In this document: positions 35,008 through 48,280 of the stretch, one piece after another | Layout: each line of letters opens with the position of its first letter | How positions within the stretch are numbered: the stretch's first letter is position 1 | Assembly (NCBI GenBank): GCA_022376465.1 | Contig: JACDTU010000003.1 | Coordinates: 1,984,001-2,048,000 of the forward strand | DNA from: Cubamyces lactineus | Taxonomy: Eukaryota; Basidiomycota; Agaricomycetes; Polyporales; Polyporaceae | Direction of reading: 5' to 3' | DNA length: 64,000 bases | The notes under the pieces: model-generated | Database searches by the model: none | Seen by the model: the letters and a program-made list of their open reading frames with translations, nothing else | What the model was told of the DNA's origin: nothing | Program-made: the position numbers and the translations under genes

Positions 35008-38000
35008 ATGGAGAGGTCCTCTTCACTCCGTCCTCCAAGGCCCTCTCGTTCCGTCCCCGACGCACCTCGTCCGCCCTCGCCGCCATCCGATGCGCCCGCT
35101 TCTCCAGAGTCTGAGCACGCCGACTTTGCCACACCCCTCGCTTCGCCTCTGACTTCCTCTCCTGTGCTCGAGCACCCTCCGGAATTGCCTACTGTACCAC
35201 CGCAGCCATCAGCACCCTCTGCATCTTCATCTGCATCTGCATCGGCTTCGGACTGTACGACTCTTACGCCTATCCGCGCACATTATCTCAAGAAAGAACT
35301 CGTCCGCCTACAATTTCAGCACGAACTAGATGCTCTTGTAACAGCCCCAACCAACAATGTATCGACTTTCTCATATCTTGGATCTCCATTCACTCCGCCG
35401 CCCAAGGATGCCCCGCACCTGGATCTCCCGTTTCTCCGCTACTTCTTTCGCCACTTCGTCCTCACTTTCCCGTTCCTCGAGGCCGCCCCGAAGGACTTCT
35501 TCCCAGAGAAAGTGCAGCCTTTCCTTGTGTCCCTCTTGAACAGGAATCTATCTCCGACATCTGTGTTGGATGAGAACCCGGAGGAGTCCGAGGAGGCTAC
35601 TCGCCACCGTCTTCTGAACAAGCTGGAGCGCAATCTATCCATGCTGATGACCAGCGCAACCAAGCTTGTCGAGAAGGAGGAGGTCGTCCGCCTCACACAG
35701 GCCGATCTCAACCGCCTAGAGATGCTGGCCAGGAAGCGCGCTGCGCGCGAGAGGCGTCTTAAAGATAGCTTCGATGTGAATGTGGTATGCGTCCGCTCCG
35801 TCATGGAGAAGAAGCGGATGCGCAGCAAAGTGCACGAAGTAGGACGCCAGTCTTCCCGTATCCGTCCGGCGCGCTGATAGTTGCCGATAGGAATTCATCA
35901 TCAGGACGCGCCGGAGGGGCCAACCGGACGTCTTTGTGTCGCGACGATACGGGGACTTCAAGACTCTCGCGGACGAGCTGCGGAAGGCGCATCCAAATGA
36001 GACCGTCCCCTCGCCACCGCCTAAGGACCGCAGCTTTGTGAACGTGAATGTAACAATATCGCCATCGCCATCGCCATATACCCCATCGCACTCCGCGAAT
36101 TTCCCAATCTCGCCAACGAACTCAATACCTGGATATCTCGCGCCGTCCTCGCCACCATACCACATGCCCTCTGCGCCACCAGTAAGTCCAGTCGCAAGCC
36201 AAGCGGGACGGACGCCCTCGAAGCTCCCTCATCCAAGAGGCTCATCGGATCTATACGACATGGACAGAAATTCCAGCGCGGATTCGTTCGGCACCTCCAC
36301 ACCGCCTACCAGTCCGACATCGAGTTACGGCACTGGAAACGGCGGCATGACACAGCAGGCGTTACGTCTCTCGCGGGAAAAGAACCGGCTGACGTTACGG
36401 TCGTATCTGAACACGCTTCTCAACTCATCCACTTTCGCCTCCTCGCCCGTGCTGAAGTCGTTCCTTCTCAGTGGTCCTACGAGACTGTCTGAGGAGGAAT
36501 CACAAGATGCGCGACGGCGGGAGGAGGCGGACCGGATGAGAGAGGATGGGCGGAAACGGTTTGCGAAAGAGATCACTGCTCGAGTGGATGGCCTTCGGGA
36601 AACAGTGCGAGGAGTCAAGGGCGAGCTCCTCGGCAAAGGTATGCAATATAAGAACATCTTGACCTATTTCTGTGATAGCGATGTGCTGATATCAGGCGCT
36701 TGACCAGACGGCCTGACACACATATTCAGCACCATTAAGGAGACGACAGACGTACGGAGTCTGCCTCCCAGTTATCAAGCAGTTATTCAGTGGGCGAGAA
36801 TATCGTTAGTCTCTCCCCCTACTTGGGATTCTCAGCTATATTAGTCACACTGATGGGCACCACTCAGGCTTGCCTCGACGGTGTTCCACCACTTCGTCGC
36901 ATCCGACAACGCGTCTGAGAGCTTCGCTAGCCTGAAGCGCATACACGGACTCATGCCGTACTTTATGCTCAAAGCCGCGCTCAAGATCAGCAACCCGATG
37001 GGCATGATCCGTGGCGTGCTGGACCTCTTTCTCGCGCAGCCGTTTGGCGGACGCAGTCTTCTGCAGCGGATGTTCACGGGCTCGCTCATGGAGGAGGTGC
37101 GTGCGCTCGAGGAGGACATCGAAGCGGTCAAGGAGAAGGTCGACGATCCCGTCATGTGCGAGAAAGTCAGGCTGTATGTTTACGCCCCGAGGGAGATCCA
37201 GGCGGTGTACAAAGCCGATGCTAGTAAGTGGTGCACCAACATTGTCTACGAGGTTCTGATCACGCTTGTCAGCTGCGGAGAACATGCATGTTCTTGCTGT
37301 GGTGCTGCGATCGGGAGAGCAGCCTCCGTTATCTCGCGCGCAGATGCAGCGTGTGATGTATGCACATCGAGCTCACCGAGAATATGTCAAGTACACCGAG
37401 TCGTTGGCTGACTCCGATGATGACGAAGGCCCGCAGGACGAAGAGGCTTGGCTGTTCGAGGATCTGAGTGTCCTTGCGAAGCTATATGCTCGGTTGCGGG
37501 ATAGAGAACAGCTCATTGAACTGATCTTCGAGGTGCGTTACACATAAATGACGCCTATTCGGACGGCGAGAGTAACCGAGCTTTAGGGCAACACTGCGGA
37601 GCTCCTGAAGGATATCATCACCATCTTATATGCGCCATTGGCCCAGGTGTACAAGGCCGCAAGCATCGCAGACTCCCTCGGAGATCTGCAGAACTTCATG
37701 AACGATCTCATCCGAACAGTGGAGCAGACAGAGGAGTGTACGTCTTCGTTCTCGTGCCTCGCGCCTCGTGATTCGCATGCTGAGGTACGGTTACTGTAGT
37801 GAGCCAGACGGACCCCGCGCGGACGGTGCAGATCTTCATCGATCTCATCCAGCGGCACGAGCAGTCCTTCTACAGCTTCGTGCACAAGGTGCATTCCAAG
37901 GGCGAGGGGCTGTTCACGAGCCTCATGCGCTGGATTGAGCTCTTCCTCACCTTGATGCGCGACGGCCTCGGCGAGCCGATCTCGCTCGAGTTCCTCCTCC

Positions 38001-38932
38001 CGCATACCGGTGCCGACCGGGAGAATATCCTCCGCGAGGTGGACGAGGTGGCCCTGTACCACTACAAGCTTAAGGTCGCGTATGAGGCGAAGCTGCGACG
38101 CCGCTTCGGGCGCACGCAGGGTATGAACGACGCAGATGCGGAGGACGAGGCTGCAGCGCAGCTCGTGAACGGCGTCGTGCGCGACCTGAGTTTCGGTGAT
38201 CTGGTCAAGGGCGATGCGGAGGACCTGGCAGCGCAAGAGACGGACGACGAGGATGGATCGAGCGATGAGGAATCTAGCTCCGGGTCGGGGTCTTCCGAAT
38301 CGGGCTCGGATTCAGACTCGGACGGGAGCGATGAGAGCGACAGCGGGAGCAGTGGAGAAGGCAGCGACACGGAACGGGACAGCACACCGCACCCGTCCAA
38401 TGTTCCTCTTCCGCCCGCGCGCTCGCGCACGGTAGGGCATACGCCTGTCGAACAGTCCATCCCTCCACATATGCGATTCCCGCAAGGCGCCCGGCATTCA
38501 GCGGACACACCCCGGCCACTCGAGGAGCGGCCCCTATCCGTCCCACAACGCGCGCGCACGCTCTCAACTCCGGCACGGCCTCCGCCTCGGGAATCGCGAT
38601 TCAAGGACTTGCCTCCGCATCCGGGTAGCAAGGAGCTTCCCCCGATCCCGCCCGTCCCGCGACACTCTCGCCAGCAGGAGAAGATGCCGGAGAGAAACCA
38701 CGAACGACCGGCCCCGCCGCCGCCACCACCGAAAGCGAAGACGTCTCCCAAGCCGAAGAAGGGCGCCGCTGCGGCGCCCAAGCCCCCAGAGCTAGAGCAC
38801 ATCCCGCAGCTTCTCCCGTTGTTCGTGGAAATGGTACGTGCCCATCAATCTGACTGGCCGTGTCTGAATCTTCCTGTTGATACGCCGCTTTGGCAGATGA
38901 GACCTCAGCTAATGGCGCGACGACAAACGTAA
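35008..38932 (+). CDS. PX-domain protein of the Ypr097w/Lec1 type (PX-associated/DUF3818 domain)
   Basis: Eight exons, 35008-35838, 35891-36638, 36708-36804, 36868-37223, 37273-37532, 37587-37737, 37800-38833 and 38897-38932, make 1,170 residues. An N-terminal PXB-like region (HYLKKELVRLQFQHELDALV, FLRYFFRHFVLTFPFLEA) precedes the PX domain, which starts EEFIIRTRRRGQPDVFVSRR with the RRYGDF phosphoinositide-binding motif near residue 295. The second PX half (LRSYLNTLLNSSTFASSPVL) comes only after about 110 Ser/Pro-rich residues. The C-terminal PX-associated domain (HHFVASDNASESFASLKRIH, LLQRMFTGSLMEEVRALEED) follows, then an Asp/Ser/Glu-rich and Pro-rich tail. Yeast Lec1 is linked to lipid handling and endosomal membranes; the role here is inferred. 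Confidence 0.9.
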
Positions 38933-39459
38933 TTACCACAGCGGTCAACCACACACTAGCATTCTTGGAAGCCGGAAGCACCACATCGGGGAGCACCTTC
39001 TAGACATCTTCCTCTACTGTAATTCAGGGATAGTGCGTGGGTTGCCCACCACGCTACTGCTTCGCATGCCAAACATTGTATCACCATTTCCATTCCGCAC
39101 GGTGTTGACCCCGCGAATTCCAGATCTACTGCACTATTTATATTGTAACATTGCCGTCCATGCATGTGTGTACCTACCCGCCAAGACAGAATTGACAGAC
39201 CCGATCAACCTCGGATTAGATGCGCAACGCCGGTGCGGGAGCACCATGCTGCAGAAGGGGGAAATCGTGAACGTTCGTGAACGAACAAAGATGGAGCGAC
39301 GCGATGCGACGATGCCGGGCGGTTTACTTGCAAGGAAGGGTGGAAATCCAGGATAGTCTCAGAAAACGACGTGCGTATACGCTACAGGCCGACAGAAAGG
39401 TAAAAACTCCGTGCAGAATGACAGGCAAGTGGAAGAACAAGGTAGAGAGGCGGCAGAAG
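38933..39459. other. Convergent spacer PX gene / NDR kinase gene
   Basis: The 3' ends of two converging genes meet here over 527 nt. No gene was seen. Confidence 0.55.
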
Positions 39460-41393
<1,934 letters not shown>

Positions 41394-41726
41394 TGCAGAG
41401 GTTTCCAGCCTACATTTCCTCTCAACCAGCTTTAAGCGGTCTGCATTAATTGAACGTCACGTGATGATGATCGGCTTTGCGACAATGCTTTGCCGCGTCT
41501 ATCCTCCCCCGCTAGCAACCACATCGCAGTAATGGCACTCCGCACTCAATCGCAACTGAGTGCATAGCAGGTCGTAGCGTCAAGTGCCAACCTTCGTGAA
41601 GAGATACATTGTAGATGGTGATGTACAACAGGGTAGGTATATCGTTCTAATGGGGGAGTCCAGGTCGATACAGCGATTCCGGTCAGATCAAATGCGGGGT
41701 AGCTGGATCTTGGCATTGTGAGTCCG

Positions 41727-43176
41727 TCACCTCCAACTACTAGTGGGCGACCAGGCTCGTTGTCCAGAATGATGAGTGTCGCTTGAACTGCTATCTGTCT
41801 CTGCGAATTCGGTTCTGCCATATGCATAGCTCGGTCTGGGCGAAGCAAGGGGAGGCGCAACTCTGGAGGCGGGAGCTCCGAAGTCACTGCTAGAAGGTTT
41901 CGGCATTGCCCATGTCTCACTATAGACGCTAGCTCTGCATAAGACCTGTTCAATCAGCTTCCGAGGGGGGAAACATTTGTGCACAGACTCACCGGGTTGT
42001 AGGCTGCACAGGCAGCCTTCGCGTTGATGCCTTGGGGGTGAACTGAGCGGCAACGGCATGGCTGATGAGATTCTGTTTAGCAAAATGCGTCCTCTATGCA
42101 CGACGGATACTATACCTGTAGAACGCCGAGGCATCGAAGGAGAGCGGCGCAGGATCGTCTTGCGGTACAGCGGGTAATGGTCGATTGTACGCCATACGAG
42201 GATCGAAGGGTACTCTAGGGACTCCCCCAGACTTCGCGGGCATCGACGGCTGTGACTTCGTCAGATGCACGGCGGTCGCATCTGGTACAGCACGATCTGC
42301 CCGAGGACGTATAGCGATGGAAGGCGAGGTGAGAGGAATAGAGGAGGGATATGCGTCCAGAGGAGGTACTTCTTGAGGCGAAAGAGTCGGAGGTGTGTGG
42401 GAGATCGACTCAAACGAAGAGTCGAAAGGAGACAGATCAGGCGACGGTTCCACAGAATCGAGCTCTGGACCTTCGTAGCGCATTACAACTAGTTCGTATG
42501 GTGGTCCATCCAGCGAGGGCCCAACCGCACTGAATTCAGGCGGAGGTGTGATCTCGCGTTCGGCCTCCTCGACGTGGTTGAAGACTGTCAATTGTCTGCG
42601 GGGTGCGTGCAAAGCTCTCAGTGACCCCACGGAACTCCGCTGCGACGAACCGCTGACTAGGTTCGCTTCTGTGTATAGCCTAAGGGGGTTCGCGTTCGAA
42701 TCAGGTCCTCCATCCTCGTACCGCAGGCCTTCCTTCTCTGCTTGACCCCATTTCGTCACTCGTAAAGGTCGTGGCCTCGACGAGGACGAGGACGAGGCGC
42801 TGGAAACCGATGCATGGTCTTGATTGAAATTCGCCTCTTGATGTGGTCGAGCTAGTGGTATTGGTGATACCGCGCGTGCCTTCTCTGAGGGATATCTGGG
42901 GGCGGACGAGGGGTGTGATATAGGTCTCGTATCGGATTTGCTTCCGGGGGACGCCTCGGCGGTTGTGAGCGGGCCCAAATGAGCCAATGCCGTCAAAGCT
43001 GCCTCAAAAACAGTGTCATCCCATATCTCGAAGCCATCGTCGTCCACGGAGGGACGGGGCGGCTCAGCCGCGCTCTCTTCCAGAGCGCGAGTGGTCTTCT
43101 GGTCAAATTCGTGTTGCGATAACTCGTAGGACGGCGGCGGCGGAGAACTAGAGGCTTCACAGATGAAGCTGTCCAT
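41727..43176 (-). CDS. Ser/Pro-rich protein of unknown function
   Basis: A first exon of 1,061 nt (42116-43176) is followed by short ones (41993-42061 and from 41945 down, possibly split near 41890-41920), ending at the stop at 41727. The first exon starts MDSFICEASSSPPPPSYELS and contains HEFDQKTTRALEES, FEIWDDTVFEAALTAL and a run of PPxY/PPxL-rich, Ser-rich sequence. Its end (NRPLPAVPQDDPAPLSFDAS) is Pro-rich. The C-terminal part is Ser/Pro/Arg-rich. It has no enzyme or transmembrane motif. PPPPSYEL resembles a PPxY-type WW or Rsp5 ligand. The 3' splice pattern is uncertain because another open frame runs to 41546. Confidence 0.62.
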
Positions 43177-43876
43177 TAGTCTAGGTTTCCAGCCGTATCA
43201 GCAGAGAGGGCAAGTACAGTGATAGAGGGACGGTGTGGATGAAGAAGGCGGCCCCGGGCTGGTTGCATTACGGTTCAGAGCAAGTACTGCCGGGAGGGCG
43301 TTGTGCATCCAGGTCTTGGGACTGCCACTGCGGCGCGCCGTGTCCTACATAGCCTCGGGCGGCATTAGTCTGGATTAGCCATAGCCTGGCAGATGGGTCA
43401 GGCATTCAGGGCAGCAAGATCGATCATAGCGTAAGCAGGCTCATGAGAGGTGCACGGCAAGCAATGCGATATCCTCCCGAGTCCCAGACCTCACAGGACA
43501 TCAATCACGAAGTTGACCAACAAGAAGAGAAAGAAGATGATCAGGCCATAGCTCTTTCTAGATGTAGCAATTGTAGATTATACGAGCAGTTACAATCACG
43601 ACCTTCGATGGTTGCGACTGCGATGGCAGCGACGCCAGGGCGCTGATAATGACGCCACCAGCTGCGTCTCTAGCGCCCGGTATCCTCCCTTGGCGTTGCG
43701 GTCTGTTACGGCAAAGCTGGCGCTTTTGAGAGTAAAGGTGACACGACGTTGACACAGATGACACTGAGCACCTGAACAAATTTCTCTAGGATAGCACCCT
43801 CCACAAGAGATTTAGATCCATGAGGCACAGTACGACGCAGATATGGACAACCGCAACGACTCCTGCGAGCTCGGTA
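43177..43876. other. Spacer between the unknown Ser/Pro-rich gene and PDK-like kinase 3' end
   Basis: This is 700 nt of 5' flank of one leftward gene and 3' flank of the next. Short open frames are present without supporting features. Confidence 0.55.
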
Positions 43877-45780
43877 CTAGAGCTCGATACCTTCTAAGTT
43901 TTTACCCTAATCGTTATAGGACAATTAGGACAATGGATGTCACATGAGCTGAAAGCTCGACTCACCAGCTTGGGGAGCCGCACATAGACGTCAGTGCCTG
44001 GGTTCACAAGCGTGAGTACTGCCTTTCTCGAGGTGTCGCATGACAACCTACCGTAGCCGTCCAGGCTCACCAGCTCCAGAGAACCGCCGAAGTACGTCGC
44101 GTATATGTTGCTCATAGGAAGTCCGATGCCAATCCGAGGATGTGGATTGACACCGTCCGCAGGGGCATCTCCGTTGGTATCGCGCTGCCACTTCCCGATC
44201 TGCTCTGAGACGGTAGCCGTCATGCCCTGCTGGCTAGAGCTGAGGGTCCGGAGTGCACCGAGGCGAGCATCTGCTAGGCGTGCCGCGTTGCGCACGTGGG
44301 AGAAGGAAAACAAGTCGGATGGCGACTTGATCTCAGGAGATATCAAGCCGCCGCCTAGATTGATTGAGCACCCGGCTTGCGAAGAGGTCAGGCAAGAAAC
44401 GGACGCACCTTGGTCGGAGATGCGCAGATACACATCGTTGTCACTGGCAACGACAGTAACACGGATGGGTGGAAGGACCCGCGCCGATGGATGCTTCTGC
44501 CTCGTTGCTCGGAGGGACTAGTTAATCACGAAGTCAGCTAGAATCCCACCTGCAACACATTATCAAGACACCTACATTCTTCAGCAACTCGAAGATGATA
44601 TATCTATGCCGCGTCAGGCTTGATATATCTCGAAGACTACACGCGGACTCACTCCAGATGTTCCCGAATGTAAGCAAACCTAGTGTCTTTGTGTCCGTCC
44701 ACGATGACTTCCGACCACTCCGCATCGTTCAAAGAACCGCTGAGAATATCCACATCTATATCGCGAGGCCGTTTCCGCAGGTACCGAACACATCTCTCGA
44801 TGCTGTCTTGCACCTGAAGGCCGGTGCATATAATCCCCACGCTCTCCTGAGCTTGCGGTGATCGGCCATGTGACTTGACAGACTCCGTCAAGGCGATATG
44901 ATGCTCCGCTAGGACCCTCCGCGAGATACGCGATACAAGCATTCTTCGCATAAACGTGTCCAGACGATCTGGTAGAAGATAAGGTGAAGAGAGTGAGAGC
45001 CCGAGGGAGAGATTTGGTATCACAGATTTGCTAGATGACCCGGTGAGTGGGGTAGAGTACGACGAGTAAGCGTTACCACTAACTGGTCGTTGAGCAGCCC
45101 ACGAACAAAGGTACAGAACGCATCATTCTCTTCAAGGGTCGTGATCTCCGGATAGCGGCGGAACCTGCGAGGTAGGTTACGCGATTCCCAGGAGCTTTGA
45201 GAGGACGGCGTACTTGTCGAATGCAGTCCAATACAACTGCAAGCTGTTCAGTCTTGTATACAGGCTTGGGAGAATATGCTGCTCACCTCGTACACCTTTG
45301 CTACACCTTCCTGGGTCACTACCACGTACGGCAATGCCTGCATGTCTCGGAGCCTATGCGCGATGCGTATAGGAAGCTCGGTGCGCACATAGTTTGCACT
45401 CTACTTCCAAGTCAGCCAAACGAAAGATAGTGACCCATAAATTTGAGTGACCTTGATGAGCCTCTCCTCGTTCATCGACTTTCCAAAGAATACCTGTGCA
45501 AGCAACGATGTAGGCACCCAACCGAGATGCTTTCCTCAGCACCACATACCAGCTGCCGTAACGTTAGTCTCGTCGCCGGCTTCGATGCATACTCCTCTAG
45601 CTGTCGATTCTGATAAAAGTGTACTGCAGTGGAGATGCCACGAACGTCCGACCGTCCTGTCCTAGGAGTCGAGAGTGACATCGGACGTAGTCTGCGCAAA
45701 GCAGAGACCCGTCCTGCAGGATTTGTCGGCACTCTACAGGCGAACATGGCGAGTTCCAGAGGGAGGCACTGCCATGTCAT
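43877..45780 (-). CDS. Mitochondrial PDK/BCKDK-family protein kinase
   Basis: About ten short exons, from ATG 45780 to TAG 43877; the last exon (43877-43906) adds GKNLEGIEL. The N-terminus is Arg/Ser-rich with few acidic residues, as expected for a mitochondrial presequence. The PDK/BCKDK hallmarks are visible: HFYQNRQLEEYASKPATRLT, LPIRIAHRLRDMQALPYVVV-type sequence, N-box IFELLKNSLRAT, G1 box ISDQGGG and G2 box GIGLPMSNIYATYFGG. The C-terminus ends GYGTDVYVRLPKLG. The fold is GHKL, not the standard eukaryotic kinase fold. These kinases phosphorylate and switch off pyruvate or branched-chain ketoacid dehydrogenase E1; which one is not decided by the sequence alone. Confidence 0.93.
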
Positions 45781-46321
45781 ATCCCAGGCCAAGAGACGCA
45801 AGGAACGAGCTGAGAGCCGATGTGGTTGAGCGGAGTCATGAACTCGGATGATCCACCATGCGTTTGCCAGTTCCCCGGCCCTTGCTGGAACACGCTCGCC
45901 TGGTTGTGACCGTGACTATGATAGGTCCCCACGTGACTCATAAAGTCGCGACGCAACGCGTCAGTGGCTGAAGGTAGGTGGGCTGAGAATGTCTGAGAGA
46001 GCACAGCCAGAGCTGCACATCGATCCCCGATTCTACCGCCTGATATATGTAAATACACAGCCCAGTCTAGGATCATGAAGGAACGCGCCGATAGATCCTT
46101 GTTCACAAACTCCTATATGCCTGAACCAGCAAACGATAGATCATGGTGTCGGAACACATGCCTATACTCGATCACGGACTGGTGCTTGCCTCTCATCTAT
46201 CGAGGCCCATCAGCAGACCCGGGGCACCCTATTCGATAACGATTTGTTACAAGGTCTTATCCGTTATACTGCTACTATACACGCGTCCAGTTCTCTTAAT
46301 CTCCACGATCTCACAGCCCGC
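45781..46321. other. Spacer PDK-like kinase start / CipC 3' end
   Basis: This is 541 nt between two leftward genes. No gene or clear element was seen. Confidence 0.55.
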
Positions 46322-46752
46322 TTAGTAGTTGTCGACGGTGACGACCTCCTCAACACGCGAAGAAGCGTGACGCTTGGCCTTCTCCTTGTCAATGAAGTCA
46401 AGCTAAGGCGTGCGTCAGTGCCACGAACTCTGTAAAGGCTTGAGAGGGTCGACGTACGCCCTTGGTCTCGACCATGCGGTCAATGAAGGCACCAGCGAAG
46501 CCGGCCATGATCTCCTTGGCCTTCTCGTGGCTCTGGGGCTTGCCCTCACGCTCGCAGTGCTGCTCGTAAGCCTTGGCGGCCTATAGATGGTAGAGGATGA
46601 GCGTCGATCGTCCCCGATGAGGGTGTATGGTAACCTACCTCGTAGGAAGCGGCAGCAGCGATCAGCTCGTGAGAGAGCTCAGCCTTGTGGGGGGCGTTGA
46701 CGACCTGCTCGTAGGCCTGAGCCTCGTCGGATTCGTGGTGGAAGAAACCCAT
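46322..46752 (-). CDS. CipC-like protein (DUF3759 family)
   Basis: Exons 46639-46752, 46458-46580 and 46322-46402, all phase 0, encode 105 residues. The sequence is typical of CipC: MGFFHHESDEAQAYEQVVNA, HKAELSHELIAAAASYE, AAKAYEQHCEREGKPQSHEK, EIMAGFAGAFIDRMVETKG and LDFIDKEKAKRHAS. It is small, helical, and has no signal peptide or membrane segment. CipC (concanamycin-induced protein C) is strongly induced by stress and starvation in Aspergillus and is often abundant in basidiomycete proteomes; its biochemical role is unknown. A TATA element lies upstream. Confidence 0.95.
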
Positions 46753-48280
46753 GATATCGTAAAGTGAGAGTGGTGAAGTGGTAGTGGGCGGGGGTATGAA
46801 AGACTAGGAGACTGGGGATCGATAGTCCGTAGCTGGTATGACTTTATATAGAGGGCAGAAAGGGCGTGACATAACGCGCTATAAATAGGCGGAACTGGAA
46901 GTTGCAACGGGGGGACAACTTGATCTTCAGCCAACTCGGCCTCGCGATCATCACATGCATTCGCTGCATGCGGAAAGTATTGCTGAGATGGGTGGATACT
47001 GGCCCATTTCGCCCTTCTCCGCAGGGTTCCGCAGTCTAGGACATAACGACGCCGCCGTTATCAGGTCCATGTTGCACTGCTTACCGGTGCGAGCGTTGTT
47101 CCACGTAGACCCCCTCTCTGCATCGAAGTCGTTAGGGGCACTTTACCGATTGCCCGCCGAAACTGCGCCGTCACATCCGCAGACACCAACTTGGAACAAG
47201 ACTCACCCTATTCCATCGCACGTCTGGATGAACAGATACACCAGCGCATCCACGTCCGTTGCCACGCACGCTCCTGCTGGATCGATAGCGCCGGCGGGGC
47301 GGGGAATTACGGGCACGGCGCCACGGACGTGTTTGCGGAAATGCACAATCCACTATGACGAATTTCGAACACTGCCCTGATCAAGGACCGCGGGCCATCG
47401 ACATGGGCCAACCATTCATCGATATGGTCAGAAGCCCTCGCACATGAACATCACATACTCCGTCAGATGCCTCTAGTTTGGGCGCTGTTTCGCATGGATC
47501 TTATGCCGGAGAAGTCGTTCTTGTGAAAGATAGGTAGCAGGTACCTTCGCGGTTGGTCGAAAGATCGGGAACGGTGGCCATCAAGCGAACGTCCTGGACT
47601 GTGGACGCCGGTCAAGATAGGAAGATGCCGACGTATTAGACTACTCACCGATTGAGCGTATAGCAGAAAGCCATAGTTTTGGCTAGTACCGGTCAACTGA
47701 TATCTCATGCTAGCTCGGTGTTCTCTCCAAATTTTCGACCATCATAGGGAACCCTTCACTTTTGTGAGAGCTGTGGGCGGCCCGGCCGTCTAAACGTATG
47801 TAGCTTGCGGATGAGCCCCGTGGAAAATGTGCATCGATGCTGCATGTGCATTGTCAATCTCGCTGACGGAAGGCGCGTAGAAATCGTAAATGGTCGCCCA
47901 CTCCCTGTCTCAACGTCTTCATGCACGGTCGAGACCCATGTAGTCAAGCGTACATACCTACAGTTGCCAGTCTACTATGATTGAAGCGAATGCATCACGG
48001 TCGTCTTAGCAGGTCCTAGCGCACCACCTCCAGGAAGTGCCAGGGCGTGCCAGGACGGACCAGAAACCAGAAGCGCCCAACCGCGTGGCAATGTGACGTC
48101 ACGAGACCACGGGCCATGGGGTTATGCCGCCAAGGTCGGGGAGGCGGTAGGGTGAATTGGAACCAAAGCGATCAAGCGTGCTCATTGCTCTATACCCATC
48201 TCTTTCTTTGCTGCTGGTACAGTTGTCTTACTCTAAACTGTACACTATCTTCCAGTCCTCGGCTGTCTACACTTCTCAGC
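46753..48280. other. Divergent spacer CipC / triacylglycerol lipase
   Basis: This 1.5 kb holds the CipC core promoter near its left end and the lipase promoter on the right. I scanned both strands for short CaaX-type or conserved ORFs and found none. The open frame at 46955-47380 has no supporting feature. Confidence 0.5.
46843..46850 (-). promoter_or_regulatory. TATA box of the CipC-like gene
   Basis: The minus strand reads TATATAAA about 90 nt upstream of the CipC start codon at 46752. A further TATTTATA lies about 30 nt upstream of it. A strong TATA fits a stress-inducible gene. Confidence 0.6.

Noticed and set aside
46955..47380. 141-codon open frame between CipC and the lipase
   Set aside because: No motif, unusual composition and no splice support; it lies in the divergent promoter region.
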